Of a stretch of DNA of 64,000 bases, positions 20,016-30,248 are shown piece by piece. Position 1 is the stretch's first letter. Every line of letters starts with the position of its first letter. Under the pieces are notes generated by a model. The model was not told where the DNA came from, made no database searches, and worked only from the letters and a program-made list of their open reading frames with translations. The position numbers were made by a program, and so were the translations under genes. Source of the stretch: Schistocerca nitens (Eukaryota > Arthropoda > Insecta > Orthoptera > Acrididae); contig NC_064619.1 of NCBI RefSeq assembly GCF_023898315.1, positions 486,679,376 to 486,743,375 on the forward strand, given 5' to 3'.

Positions 20016-21066
20016 AAAATGTCTACGTCTACGTGATTACTCTGCTATTCACAATATAGTTCCTGGCAGAGGGTTCAACGAATCGCCTTCAAGCTCTCTA
20101 CCGTTCCACACTCGAACGGCGCGCGGGAAAAACGAGCACTTAAATTTTTCTGTGCGAGCCCTGATTTCTCGTATTTTATCATGAAGATCATTTCTCCCTA
20201 TGTAGATGGGTGGCAAAACAATGTTTTCGAAATCGACGGAGAGAACTGGTGATTGAAATTTTATGAGAAGATCTCGTCGCAACGAAGAACGCCTTTGTTT
20301 TAATTATTGACACTCCAATTCACGTACCATGTCTGTGGCACTATCTACCCTATTTCGAGATAGTACAAAATGAGCCGCCATTCTTTAAACTTTTTCGATG
20401 CCGTCCTTCAGTCCTACCTGATGCGGATCCCACACAGCACAGCAATACTCCAGAATAGGGCAGACAAGCGTGGTGTGATCAATCTCTTTAGTAGACCTGT
20501 TGCACCTTCTAAGAGGTCTACCAGTGAATAGCAGTCTTTGGTTTGCTCTACCCACAGCATTATCTATGTGATCGTTTCAGTTTAGGTTATCTGTAGTTGT
20601 AATCTCTAAATATTTAGTTGAATTTACAGCCTTCAGATTTGTGTGACTTATCGTGTAATCGAAATTTAGCGGATTTCTTTTAATACTCATGTGAATAACT
20701 TCACTCTTTTCTTTATTCATGGTCAGTTGCAACTTTTCGCACCATACAGATATCTTATCTAAATCATTTTGCAATTCAAATGGTTCAAATGGCTCTGAGC
20801 ACTATGGGACTTAACATCTATGGTCATCAGTCCCCTAGAACTTAGAACTACTTAAACCTAACTAACCTAAGGACATCACACAACACCCAGCCATCACGAG
20901 GCACAGAAAATCACTGACCCCGCAGGGAATCGAACCCGGGAACCCGGGCGTGGGAAGCGAGAACGCTACCGCACGACCACGAGATGCGGGCCATTTTGCA
21001 ATTCATTTTCGTCATCTGCTGACTTTACAAGTCGGTAAATGACGTTATTATCTGTGAAAAATCTAA
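20016..21066 (-). mobile_element. 5'-truncated CR1/L2-group LINE with SINE insert (block C copy 1)
   Basis: The minus-strand tail repeat (gtctacgtctacgtgatt on plus at 20022) starts the 3' end. Coding remnants read RRDLLIKFQSPVLSVD and MNKEKSEVIHMSIKRNPLN. It is related to, but a different subfamily from, the CR1 in block B. Homology to the RT palm stops near 21066, so most of the element is absent. A SINE interrupts it at 20779-20991. Confidence 0.8.
20779..20991 (-). mobile_element. SINE, Gly-type head, full length (unit 1 block C)
   Basis: The minus-strand order is head (gcatctcgtggtcgtgcggt), B box, shared body, and 3' end gagccatttgaacc. The 14-bp duplication cattttgcaattca is at 20765-20778 and 20992-21005. 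Unit 2 has the empty site near 62130. Confidence 0.95.
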
Positions 21067-21736
21067 TTGTGTTTTATCATAGAGATAAGAGGATATTCCG
21101 TCCTTTAGTACTGAATTTACGTGTGTTTACCAAATTTTTTCGCCTAATCGTGCTAGCCACTATAGAGATCTATAATATACAGTATATTTGTAATCAGATT
21201 TTATCTATATAATAAAGGAAAATCTAAGCTGCAACTGACGAAAAATGGTGCAAATATTAACATTTTGCGTTTGCGTTATTATTTCACACAAAAGTCCTTA
21301 GAGAGGTGTAAAAGAAGTTACTTATCATTGTTATCTAACGAAATATCTTAAAATTACCCAAATATTCTTAAACATTTTCATTACTTTGTTTTTGGGAGAT
21401 AACAGCTGAGTCATTTTCTTCGGGTTGAAGTTAACTGTACAGCCATGAACATTGCAGAATGCTCCAGTCTGTGACAAAATCCTTACGTCTAGGTGATCCA
21501 TATGTATAAACTGCACATATAGCTCATGTCGTACCCCCATAAATGTTCCAAACGACTCTTCCTTGCTTTAGGTGAAGTAAATAAAAAATGAATCCACATG
21601 CTAGACAATTGTTATTTTGCCAGTGCAGTTCAGTGAATTGCAGCACTTGTGTCCCACTTGCAAAGACACTCGTCACGCTTCTGTTATGACCAGCTGCTGA
21701 GTGTGTTTACATACCTACTACTTCATACCCACAGAC

Positions 21737-22271
21737 ACTGATGAGGAAGAATGTTATGGCCACCGACCCACTGTCGATATAAACCCGTCCAGGCGATAGC
21801 AGCGTCACATAGCGAGGAATGACTGCTAGTCAGACAAACTCACGGTGCATCCAGTATCGGTGAGCGTGCCGTTCGTGCGTAGAATGGGGGAGACCTGCGA
21901 CATGTCTCAATTTGACCGAGGGCTGATTGTGTCGGCCCGGAGGCTTGTCACGTCCATTTCGGAAACTGCATGACTTGTGGGGACACCCCTCATTACAGAT
22001 GTTGGAGGTCGTAAGCTGGGCCGACTGGTAAAACAGGACGGGCGACCAAGTATAGCAGAACTAACATTAGAGTTTAATGCTGGACAGAGTGCAATTTACG
22101 GGAATTTACGGAAATTAAGCGACTTGTGTGTGCAGATGTGGTACCAACTCCCTACAGAGCCCTACCAACGCCTCATTGCATCCCTGCCACGACACGTCGC
22201 CCTTGATACCCGTGTCAGAGGTGGACATACCGGCTATTAGGTAGATGGTCGTAATGTTCTGGCTGATCAGT
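21737..22271 (+). mobile_element. Internally deleted Tc1-like element (unit 2)
   Basis: The imperfect inverted ends are actgatgaggaagaatgtta on the left and ggctgatcagt on the right, whose complement is actgatcagccagaacatta. Between them are a Tc1-style N-terminus (CDMSQFDRGLIVSARR, SISET), an internal piece (RKLGRLVKQDGRPSIAELTL) and the C-terminus (YQRLIASLPRHVA). The DDE catalytic region is missing, so it is non-autonomous. A 30-bp segment here is absent from the 63276 copy. Confidence 0.8.
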
Positions 22272-22896
22272 CTAGTTTTCTACGTACAAGTATAGACAGT
22301 AGTTAATGAGAGAACAATGTATGCTGAGGGCGTCAAATTTTGATTACGTTTTAGTTCCTGCGTGTGTAGTGCCATATTACATGTGGCTCACTGAGTTGTA
22401 GAGTAAATATTCGGGTTACAGGAACTACTTTGTTATCCTTAGGAGCAGACTCTTTGTAGTCACTCTAGTCTTTTGACTGTTATCATTAGTGTCAATGATT
22501 TACCTGTTAAGCTTCATACGCAAATTTTCAAAGAGAAGTCCTGTGGATTCCAAATTTTTCCATTCCACTACAATTGTCACAACAGTTTTTATTACTGTTA
22601 TTGTTTATATTCATTTTGTAACTCTAATACAAATAACAAGCAGGAATTATGCACGTATAACTTCCATTTTCATCGACGGAGAGGTAATGGCAGACAGGAC
22701 TCGCATTGGAAGGAAAATCGAATGATTTTTATTCCTAAGGAACCATTATTGCGTTTGCCTTAATCTACTAAGAGAAGCCATCGACCCCTAGACCTTGCTG
22801 GTCGAAAGAGAACTTCAAACACCCTCATGCGAGTCCCCTGCATTACCACAACGCCGCCTGTTGCAAACAAAAGAAATAACGAGACGTGTTATATCA

Positions 22897-23109
22897 TTAA
22901 TCCAAAGATTTATTGGACTGGTAACTGTGGTTACAGGTGGTATTGGCCGCGATATCGCGGTCGCACATTTTAGCAGCCAGACGGTCTTCTCCAGACGTCG
23001 CGTTGGTGGCCACGCGTGAACACATCCAGCGTCTGGCATGGCGGATATCAAGAGCTGCGCGGTGTGATGTGCAGACCTCCAAGGTGGGCGCGGAGGACAC
23101 CGGAGTGAT
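22897..23109 (-). CDS. Terminal exon, unknown spliced gene, copy 2
   Basis: This is the partner of 1058-1234: acceptor tatatttctcggcag, then the same 58 codons with three synonymous differences. The TGA stop has become TGT, so the frame runs 12 codons further, across the AATAAA at 22909-22914, to a TAA at 22897-22899. If the poly(A) signal is used normally, this copy would lack an in-frame stop before the cleavage site, or depend on a different site. The function is unknown. Confidence 0.48.
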   Translation of the reverse strand: MTPVSSAPTLEVCTSHRAALDIRHARRWMCSRVATNATSGEDRLAAKMCDRDIAANTTCNHSYQSNKSLD

Positions 23110-24126
23110 CTGCCGAGAAATATAAATTTCAAAATTAGAAACGTCGCCCTTTTATGGTGGGTTGATACGACATCTGTAAAGGAAAGTGCTAAATTATCGT
23201 AGAACCCCATGCTAATAAATGGTCGTTTCCTGTATCCATAGAAGGAGTGTTTCTATCGCCCACACTCATGAGCCCTAGAATACTATTTATCGCAAATTAG
23301 AAAACTACCAACAGTGAATGTTTGCCTATTTACTCCTCCTGGCGTGTGATCTATTGTGGTGAAACGGTCTACAAAATTATTGCATCATGATGGTAGATAG
23401 CTGTTACAAGTATCATAATATTTATGAGTTAGTGGATACCTCACGCAAACTGATCTATTATCCTCATCTGAACTATATTCATTAAGGAATGGAGAGGATG
23501 GTGACTGTTGGCAAATGCATCCATACCAAAATAGTAGAGTTTCTTCAAACAAGTTGTGTAAATGTTCAGTTCAAATTATAGAGCTTCAGGGACAACTATG
23601 TGACAGAAAAATAAACGATCATGCAGCATAAGAAATGGGATTAAAATATCAAGAATAATCGTGCGACGCTGAAGGTGAAACTGTGCTGAAAATACGATGA
23701 CTGTGTTATGGGCGGGAGGGGACATAGGAGAACGTTTCCTGAATGGCTATCCATCATCTGAAAGTGTAGGTTCGTTATTGTATGTACCATTGATTCTTCA
23801 ATTTAAGTATATCCTACCAATACTAGAGCGAAAAGATATGCATGCCACGTAAGGATGTTGTATCTGATCAGGGTTCACAATTGGTATAAAAGAACAGCAG
23901 ACTATGAGTACCGAGAAAGTTTATGGGTCGACCAAAGAATTTTGTAGCCATGGTGATATATCTAAACTGACAGCATTTCAGTTATATTAAAAATCGTAAA
24001 ACTCTATACTCGAATAATATCTTGAAGATTCCCCTTCTGAAGGGAGCTACCATGTGATCATGAAACGAGAAATACACTTAGAAACCAAAGTCGGTTGTCC
24101 TTTACACAGATCGAAGTACCACTCAC

Positions 24127-24210
24127 CGTAACAGCACCGCCTTAATTCTCCTCCTGCAGCCGTCTCTGCAGCAACTTCACGAAAAAGGCGTCCAGTGTGA
24201 ACTGACGCTC
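24127..24210 (-). CDS. 84-nt mini-exon, copy a (unit 2), with in-frame TAA
   Basis: Acceptor (cttttccaacag) and donor (GTGAGT) are intact, 84 nt, phase 0-0. The frame reads ERQFTLDAFFVKLLQRRLQE and then stops (TAA at codon 23). It could serve as an alternative terminal coding exon or be skipped. Confidence 0.5.
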
Positions 24211-25495
24211 CTGTTGGAAAAGATCTTATTACTTTCATGTTATCTAACATGTGAAGTGATTCACAATTTGTGCTAGTTCCTGTCATATAAAAGTATAACG
24301 AATTGTAACATTTACCACAATTTAGCACAGTTCAGGTATCGAAATTAAGAATATAGTAATTCAATTTAGTATCCAACTAACACAATTCGTTTCACATCTC
24401 AGATACTATTAATACTAACAAATAACTAATATCCCATTATCTTTAACATTTTCTGTGTACGATTGGTTAATGGTGTGCTTCTGAGGTTATTCCGTGTTGC
24501 TGTTGCTGCTTTGTGGTCAAAATTTCAACAACTGACCGAGCCATCTTCTTCAGATCGTCAGACGTTTCCTGACTGATTTGAGTCAAGCAGAGCGTACATT
24601 ACCGCAAAGTTCGCAGCACATGAAGTTGATGGCCGGGACGTCCGTTGAAGTATTGTGCACAAAATGAACACAACAATTCTGCCTAACACCCGGAAGCAGA
24701 CCAGTAACTAGTACCATCTTCGAGAGTAAGTTATCATGTAGTGAGAAAACGAAAAATTCGCTTTCAAACTAAATGCTACTATTCCCTATACGGTTCAAAT
24801 TTATACTAACCGGAGCAGGACGGACTTCTTTCTCTTCCTGCAGCCGCTTCTGCAGAATCTCCTCAAAAAAGGCGTCCAAAGTGAACTGACGCTCCTGTTG
24901 GAAAAGAGCTTCTTAGTTTTATGTTATCCAACATGTGCAGTAGTCCAAAATTAATGCTAGTTCCTATCATATAAATGAGTTACGAAGTGTTACATTTATC
25001 ATAAATTTACAAGTGTACAGGTGTCGGTACTTAATATCTAGTAACTCAACTTAGTATCCAAGAAACACCAGTAGTGTGATGTCTCAGCAACAATTAATAC
25101 TAACAAATATCTAATATCCCATTATCTTTAACTTTTTTCTGGGCACGACTGATTAATGATGTGCTTCTGAGGTTATGCCGTGTTGTTGTTCCTGCTTTAT
25201 GGTCAACATTTCAGCAAATGACCGACCCATCTTCTTCAGGTCGTGTGACGTTCAATGACTGGTTTGAGTCCAAGCAGCGAGTACACATTACTGCAAAGTT
25301 CGCAGCACATGAACTTGATCGCTGGGACGTCCGTCGAAATAATGTCCACAAAATGAACACAACAATTCGGCCTAACACCCGGAAGCAGACCAGTAAGTGG
25401 TATCATATTCGATATTTATCATGTAGTGAGAAAACGAAAAATTCACTTTGAAATCAAATGCTACTATTCCTCTTACTGTTGTAATTTACACTCAC
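24211..25495. repeat. Tandem ~685-bp intron/exon units between mini-exons
   Basis: The intronic sequence between mini-exons is itself repeated: the stretch around ccatcttcttcag and cacccggaagcagaccagta occurs near 24540-24710 and again near 25225-25400, and once in unit 1 (about 2665-2835). A plus-strand frame (25161-25451) is open in only one of the copies and looks accidental. Confidence 0.8.
24811..24894 (-). CDS. 84-nt mini-exon, copy b (unit 2)
   Basis: It has 28 open codons (ERQFTLDAFFEEILQKRLQE then EKEVRPAP), phase 0-0, acceptor cttttccaacag, and donor GTTAGT instead of GTGAGT. Compared with copies a and c, several differences are synonymous (Thr ACA/ACT/ACC, Leu CTG/TTG, Ile ATT/ATA, Glu GAA/GAG), supporting this frame. 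It has no unit-1 counterpart. Confidence 0.52.
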
Positions 25496-25579
25496 CGAAA
25501 CAGAAAGGACTTCTTTCTCTTCCTGCAGCCGCTTCTGCAGTATCTCCTCAAGAAACGAGTCCAGGGTGAACTGACGCTC
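25496..25579 (-). CDS. 84-nt mini-exon, copy c (unit 2)
   Basis: It has 28 open codons (ERQFTLDSFLEEILQKRLQE then EKEVLSVS), phase 0-0, acceptor cttttcgctacag, and donor GTGAGT. It is spaced 685 bp from copy b, so the whole exon-plus-intron unit was duplicated in tandem. Because each exon is symmetric, any number can be included without shifting the frame. Confidence 0.52.
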
Positions 25580-27166
25580 CTGTAGCGAAAAGAACTTATT
25601 AGTTTGATTAGTCGTAGAGCATGTTTGGTAATTCAGAAATAGCGCTAGTTCCTTACATATACATGTGTTACAAATTCTTATATTTATTTCGAAGTTTTGG
25701 CCTAGAGACAGTGATAGTGAGTGTACCCTGACTATCTGTAGTATCAGATAGAATTCTGTTCTTCCGACATTTACTACCATTATCCTACGTATTATGAGTT
25801 AAACTGCAATGACAGAGGCCTAGAATGTAACTTCTTGAGCCACGGTCTTTTTATTACGAGCTCCTCCTTGTTCTTTCTCTGTAAAGAAAAGTAAGTGGGA
25901 CTGTAACAAGTTTTGCTAACAGTTCCTGTTTCTCTGTTCTCTGACTACACTGTACATTTCCTTTGGTTAGTCTCATATTGAACACGGTCAGCAGGTAACT
26001 GGCTGGGCAACCAGATGGTCTGCAATGCCGTCTTCAACCAGTCGATCGCGTTGGCAGCATATTAAGTGAAGCTCTGCTCCTAGAATATTTTTCACCATAA
26101 TTCTTTACAACTTGAGAGGAATGTAACCATTCTCAACGCTCTCACATAGTTATTTGTTCAGTGTTAACAGATACCGCACCCAATTTCCCGCAATGATAAA
26201 TGGTTAGAATCAACTGTCCATGTCTGAGGTCAGTGTTACGTTGTCAGAATTGTTTAATCAGCATTCAGGTTCGATTATCAACATTATCTTACCTAATGGG
26301 ACAAGTCCGGATATATTGTGGTAATAACACGGATGAGAGGAGCTAGGGCCTGTGGGATCTAGGGAAAAGAGCAAGCAGATAATGTAGCCAAGGAGGCCTG
26401 CAGGGAACACAGCGAGACACAGTGTGAGGCTACCCTGCAGGTCAGAGAATATACGACTTTGACATGCTAAAGTCACCCTGGCTCCCATCCGAATAGGACA
26501 CATTTCTAATGGCTTCATACTCATGTTAAACGACCATTAGATCTGTGACGCATGTGGTATTAGAATTCTTATACTCCAAATTTTACGGCACTTTATGTTT
26601 TTTATGAGAACGCAAAAGTAGATTTAAGAGGACTCCAGCTCTTTGTTTTACTTGAAGTAGAGACGATTATTGCAAATTCTAAACATTTGATGTAGGTCTG
26701 GAGATAAGCTCAAGTTTACGGTAAAGACTTTTATGAGCTCCAGTGATCAACAAACTCATCCATCCATCAGTGACATTCGTTGCTGCCGTTATTATATATC
26801 CGATCACGATGCGTAAGGGCAGTATGCTAACCACATGCTCCTCCATACAGTGACGTCTATCGTCTGACGATGACGAGGCGGTCGATCGGTACCTTTGGAA
26901 CTTCAGAGGAGTGATTGGACGGAGTTAGGTAGTTAGGTGGTATTTTATATAATCGTCACAATCATCACTCGGGCAGAGATGCCTATCTAAGACGTGTTAT
27001 TTACAATGACGTGTCACATGGGATGTTTATAGCGAACCAATATTCATTTACAGTAATTCGTGACAGTTTGCAATATCTGCTGTTCATGTTATGTACAATC
27101 TGGTAGCTCTCAGAATTTACTGCTTTGCATATTACGTCACCAGTGATGAAACGTGACGTGGCTCAC

Positions 27167-27346
27167 CTGTACAGTACCCCGAACAGCGACCAAGTTCTCC
27201 AGTCGCTGACCCCCTTCTTTCTCTCCTCCGAAACACCGGGAGAAAAACTTCTTCATGCGTCGGAACATTGCTGTAACGATAACAAACAGCACGTTAGACA
27301 TGACCAGACCGTGTCTACGAGTACGTTTTGCAGCAGTGTCCCACAA
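27167..27346 (-). CDS. 180-nt internal exon, unknown spliced gene, copy 2
   Basis: A strong pyrimidine tract (ggttttttttgtgatctag) and donor GTGAGC flank 60 open codons, phase 0-0. It differs from unit 1 by an Arg for Cys early on, Phe for Leu, Gly for Glu and synonymous changes. It lies 1.6 kb upstream of mini-exon copy c on the same strand. The intron between contains an open stretch near 26296-26460 with splice-like borders whose phase does not fit, so I leave it out of the model. Confidence 0.45.
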
Positions 27347-28271
27347 CTAGATCACAAAAAAAACCTGGGACCGTGCCGATATGTCTGTAACCGTATGTTT
27401 TGTAATAAAAGCAGCTGCTTGTATCAAAAACGACATGTACAGTCTATATAATATATGACGAGAATACGATTTTTACGGCTATCCATATTGCCGAGTCAAT
27501 GTATTCTCTCAAGGATGCACTGTTCCTTCTTTGTGTCAGTCATGAAAAACCCTAAACCTAAACTACACTTCATCGTCATATGAGCTAAACAGTAACATGC
27601 ACGACGTAATAGCTGTGTTTATGATTGAAATTTACCCAGCCGTTTCTACATGAAGAAAACACAAAAATAGCTCATAAACAGCTAATACGTTAATCATTCG
27701 ACAGTGCTCCAAGATATTAATTGTACTTCCTTAAGTGACAGGAAAACATAATGTTTTTCCTACACTGCCATGTCAACTCAGTATGACCCTACACAGCTGG
27801 AGCCTGTTTACGACTTTTCTTTTTCACCGACGGGAGAAAATAACAGCACGAACCAACGATAAGCCATACCGCCTGTATGTGTAATCGAAAAGGAGAGAGA
27901 TAGATGACACCATTCTCATTGTGAAACTAAGCTATAAATTGGAGAATATATCATTCCAGCACTTGAATGTTGACAAAAACTCAGTGAGGATATCTGTCTC
28001 TACAAGTCAAGCATCATCGGAAGTTTCTGAAGTTGCATTACGTATTGAAACAATGTACTGGAATGTAAGTCGAACTGTGTTTTCACATGCAGTCCCATTA
28101 CTAGTAACATGTTGCGAAGCCACATCACACTACAGTTTTCTGGTACATCTCCCCTAAATACATAGTCATCTAAAAGCTTATTCGATGTTCTAATTGCAGA
28201 TGTATACTGAAAATAAGCAGGTGACAGATAAAGCAATGGTTCTTGCCTCTCGGCGATTACAATATATATAC

Positions 28272-28333
28272 CTTGCTTCTGAAGCATGGCGTTCGCTTCA
28301 TTCAAAGCATCTAAAGCTCCCCAAGAACTTGTT
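28272..28333 (-). CDS. Candidate 62-nt exon in D repeat 1
   Basis: On minus, a T-rich acceptor (ttggattttgtgtttcgag) and a CAAG-GTATAT donor enclose 62 nt with an open frame reading TSSWGALDALNEANAMLQKQ (phase 2 in, 1 out). The incoming phase fits the block-B candidate exon. Copies 2 and 3 preserve the peptide pattern (SWGALEAFSKANAKLQRR in copy 3) but contain stops. Its outgoing phase does not match the 180-nt exon directly. This is speculative. Confidence 0.2.
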
Positions 28334-28720
28334 CTCGAAACACAAAATCCAACATAATAGCGACTGAATCAAAATTAAAAGTTCTTGTACTCAAGAACTC
28401 AAGGAACGAATTCGTTTCGATACTTCAGCTACTCCAGAGAATGCGGAAGTAATTACTACGCAATGGTCCACCACAGCTAAGCTGATTTTTGTTAGCAAAC
28501 CCTGTAGTCAACATTAAGCAGCAACCTCGATAACTGCAGAGCACAACGTTGTTCTGGAAAGTCGATGTCAATTGTTAAACAAGAACTGCAATGAAAATTT
28601 TCAGTAATTTGAATCTATGTAAGACGAAATAATCATGTTTTACGATTGAAAAGTATACAGCGGAGTCTAAATGTTGAAAACATCCGTACAGTTAATAAAC
28701 TCTCAAGTGATCTACCAGTT

Positions 28721-28782
28721 AACAATACTTCGAGATAGTGATTTAATGTCCAACAATACTTCGAGATAGTGCTTTAATGACC
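28721..28782. repeat. 31-bp direct repeat, two copies
   Basis: aacaatacttcgagatagtg followed by a similar ttaatg segment occurs at 28721 and again at 28752. It is a simple local tandem duplication within D repeat 1. Confidence 0.85.
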
Positions 28783-28800
28783 ATAAGCAACAGGAAAGTA

Positions 28801-29206
28801 ATACTCTCATGTTAAGGTGCCAGGTCAACTCAGTATAAATCTACACAGTTATAACCAGTTTCCAACGTGTGCTCTTCTTCGCAGACGGAAGATAATTCTA
28901 GCAGTATAACCCTACAATGATCATTAGCAATATGTCGGTGTAATCGACGAGACAGGAAGATCGGTTACACCGTTTTCATTGTGAAAGTAAAAATTAAAGT
29001 AAATAGAGACCGCTCCGAGTCTACCACGACAACCACAGATAACATTTAGTAACAGTCCGATTGTATTCTTGGAGAAGACGATCACAAGATAAACTATTAC
29101 GGTCGAAAACAAACATAAAAAATTTTTGTAGAGGAGGCGTTGTGCAGCTTTAATGAATGTTAACAACTGTATTGTGAAATGGAACAGCTACAACGGTACG
29201 TTTCAT
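28801..29206. repeat. D repeat, copy 2, left part
   Basis: Starting aggtgccaggtcaactcagt and running through ggttacaccgttttcattgtgaaa, this matches the left third of D copy 1. It is then interrupted by the CR1 LINE. The right part resumes at about 34975. Confidence 0.6.
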
Positions 29207-29295
29207 TAGAGATCATAGGGTGGTGCGGTTTCGGGTTCCGCTGGATAGGTCAGGTGTCCGCTACACACAGCAGGCGGCTACACGGGTAACAGGGG

Positions 29296-29970
29296 TTGTG
29301 TGGCGTGGACTGGGCAGTTTTTAGGTTAAATGGCCTCTGGCAAGTACAGAAAGGGCAACGGCCTCAAAGGGTGCGGGGCAAAGTCAGGACATGCGGGGAA
29401 AAAGCAGCGATCTGTATTGTAATTGTACACTGTCGAAGCTGCGTTGGTAAAGTACCGCAACTTGAAGCGCTATTAGAAAGCACCGAAGCTGGAATCGTTA
29501 TAGGTACCGAAAGCTGGCTGAAGCCAGAGATAAATTCTGCCGAAATTTTTACAAAGGCACAGACGGTGTTTAGAAAGGATAGATTGCATGCAACCGGTGG
29601 TGGCGTGTTTGTCGCTGTTAGTAGTAGTTTATCCTGTAGTGAAGTAGAAGTGGATAGTTCCTGTGAATTATTATGGGTGGAGGTTACACTCAACAACCGA
29701 GCTAGGTTAATAATTGGCTCCTTTTACCGACCTCCCGACTCAGCAGCATTAGTGGCGGAACAACTGAGAGAAAATCTGGAATACATTTCACATAAATTTT
29801 CTAAGCGTGTTATAATCTTAGGTGGAGATTTCAATTTACCAGATATAGACTGGGACACTCAGATGTTTAGGATGGATGGTAGGGACGGAGCATCGAGTAA
29901 CATTATATTGAGTGCACTATCCGAAAAATTACCTCGAGCAATTAAACAGAGAACCGACTCGTGGAGATAA
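29296..29970 (+). pseudogene. CR1 endonuclease-domain ORF
   Basis: This 224-codon frame shows AP-endonuclease-like blocks: GIVIGTESWLKPEI (the catalytic Glu region), GGGVFVAVSSSL, LIIGSFYRPPDS and IILGGDFNLPDIDWD. It ends in TAA at 29968 with a frameshift, and the next block (TRGDNILELLITNRPELF) is in another frame from 29912. The domain would cut DNA to prime reverse transcription, but the protein is not joined to the RT here. Confidence 0.83.
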
Positions 29971-30248
29971 CATCTTGGAACTATTGATAACAAACAGACC
30001 CGAACTTTTCGACTCTGTAAGCGCAGAACGGGGAATCAGTGATTATAAGACCGTTGTAGCATCACTGAATATGGAAGTAATTAGGAATATAAAAAGGGAG
30101 GAAGGTTTATCTGTTTAGCAAGAGTAATAGAAGGCAGATTTCAGACTACCTAACAGATCAAAACGAAAATTTCTGTTCCGACACTGACAATGTTGAGTGT
30201 TTATGGAAAAATGTTCAAGACAATCGTAAATGCGTTTAAGACAGGTAT

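Larger units (their letters stand above)
16450..21550. repeat. Segmental-duplication block C, copy 1
   Basis: The block is nearly identical to 57595-62887. Private differences are a SINE at 20779-20991 here, and SINEs at 58881 and 62276 in the other copy, each with a clean empty site in its partner. Most of 16456-20015 has no recognisable gene, only a few short ORFs described separately. Confidence 0.93.
22897..27346 (-). other. Gene model (3' part), unknown protein, unit 2
   Basis: The inferred order on minus is a 180-nt exon, three 84-nt exons and a terminal exon. All joints are phase 0, so the part-protein is about 60 + 28 x n + 58-70 residues, with n of 0 to 2 if the stop-bearing exon is skipped. 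It has a short hydrophobic run, a charged Glu/Gln/Leu repeat and four to five cysteines. Upstream exons should lie at higher coordinates; candidates are at 28272, 45631 and 59787. I cannot name a family or a function. Confidence 0.4.
21551..28054. repeat. Segmental-duplication block A, copy 2 (unit 2)
   Basis: This is the partner of 1-9478 without the RTE and SINE insertions. It keeps three mini-exon units where copy 1 has two, and the Tc1-like remnant at 21737-22271. About 245 bp present in copies 1 and 3 (40-265 and about 62925-63130) is missing near 21590. Homology with copy 1 ends at caat (28051-28054). Confidence 0.93.
27768..28800. repeat. D repeat, copy 1 (about 1 kb unit)
   Basis: The segment begins catgtcaactcagtatgacc and contains attctcattgtgaaactaagc, a middle like tgaagcatggcgttcgcttc, and a later cggaagtaattactacgcaa. 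The same order of landmarks recurs, diverged, in copies 2 and 3 below. The first third is also at the end of block A in unit 1. Confidence 0.75.

Noticed and set aside
25161..25451. Plus-strand 96-codon frame between mini-exons, with a GTAAGT donor-like site
   Set aside because: The homologous stretches near 24540 and 2680 carry stops and indels, and it lies in the intron of the opposite-strand model. It is probably chance.
26258..26524. Hydrophobic minus-strand frame with GTAAGA donor in the first intron
   Set aside because: Outgoing phase 1 would read a stop in the following mini-exon, and alternative acceptors give early stops. Not included in the gene model.
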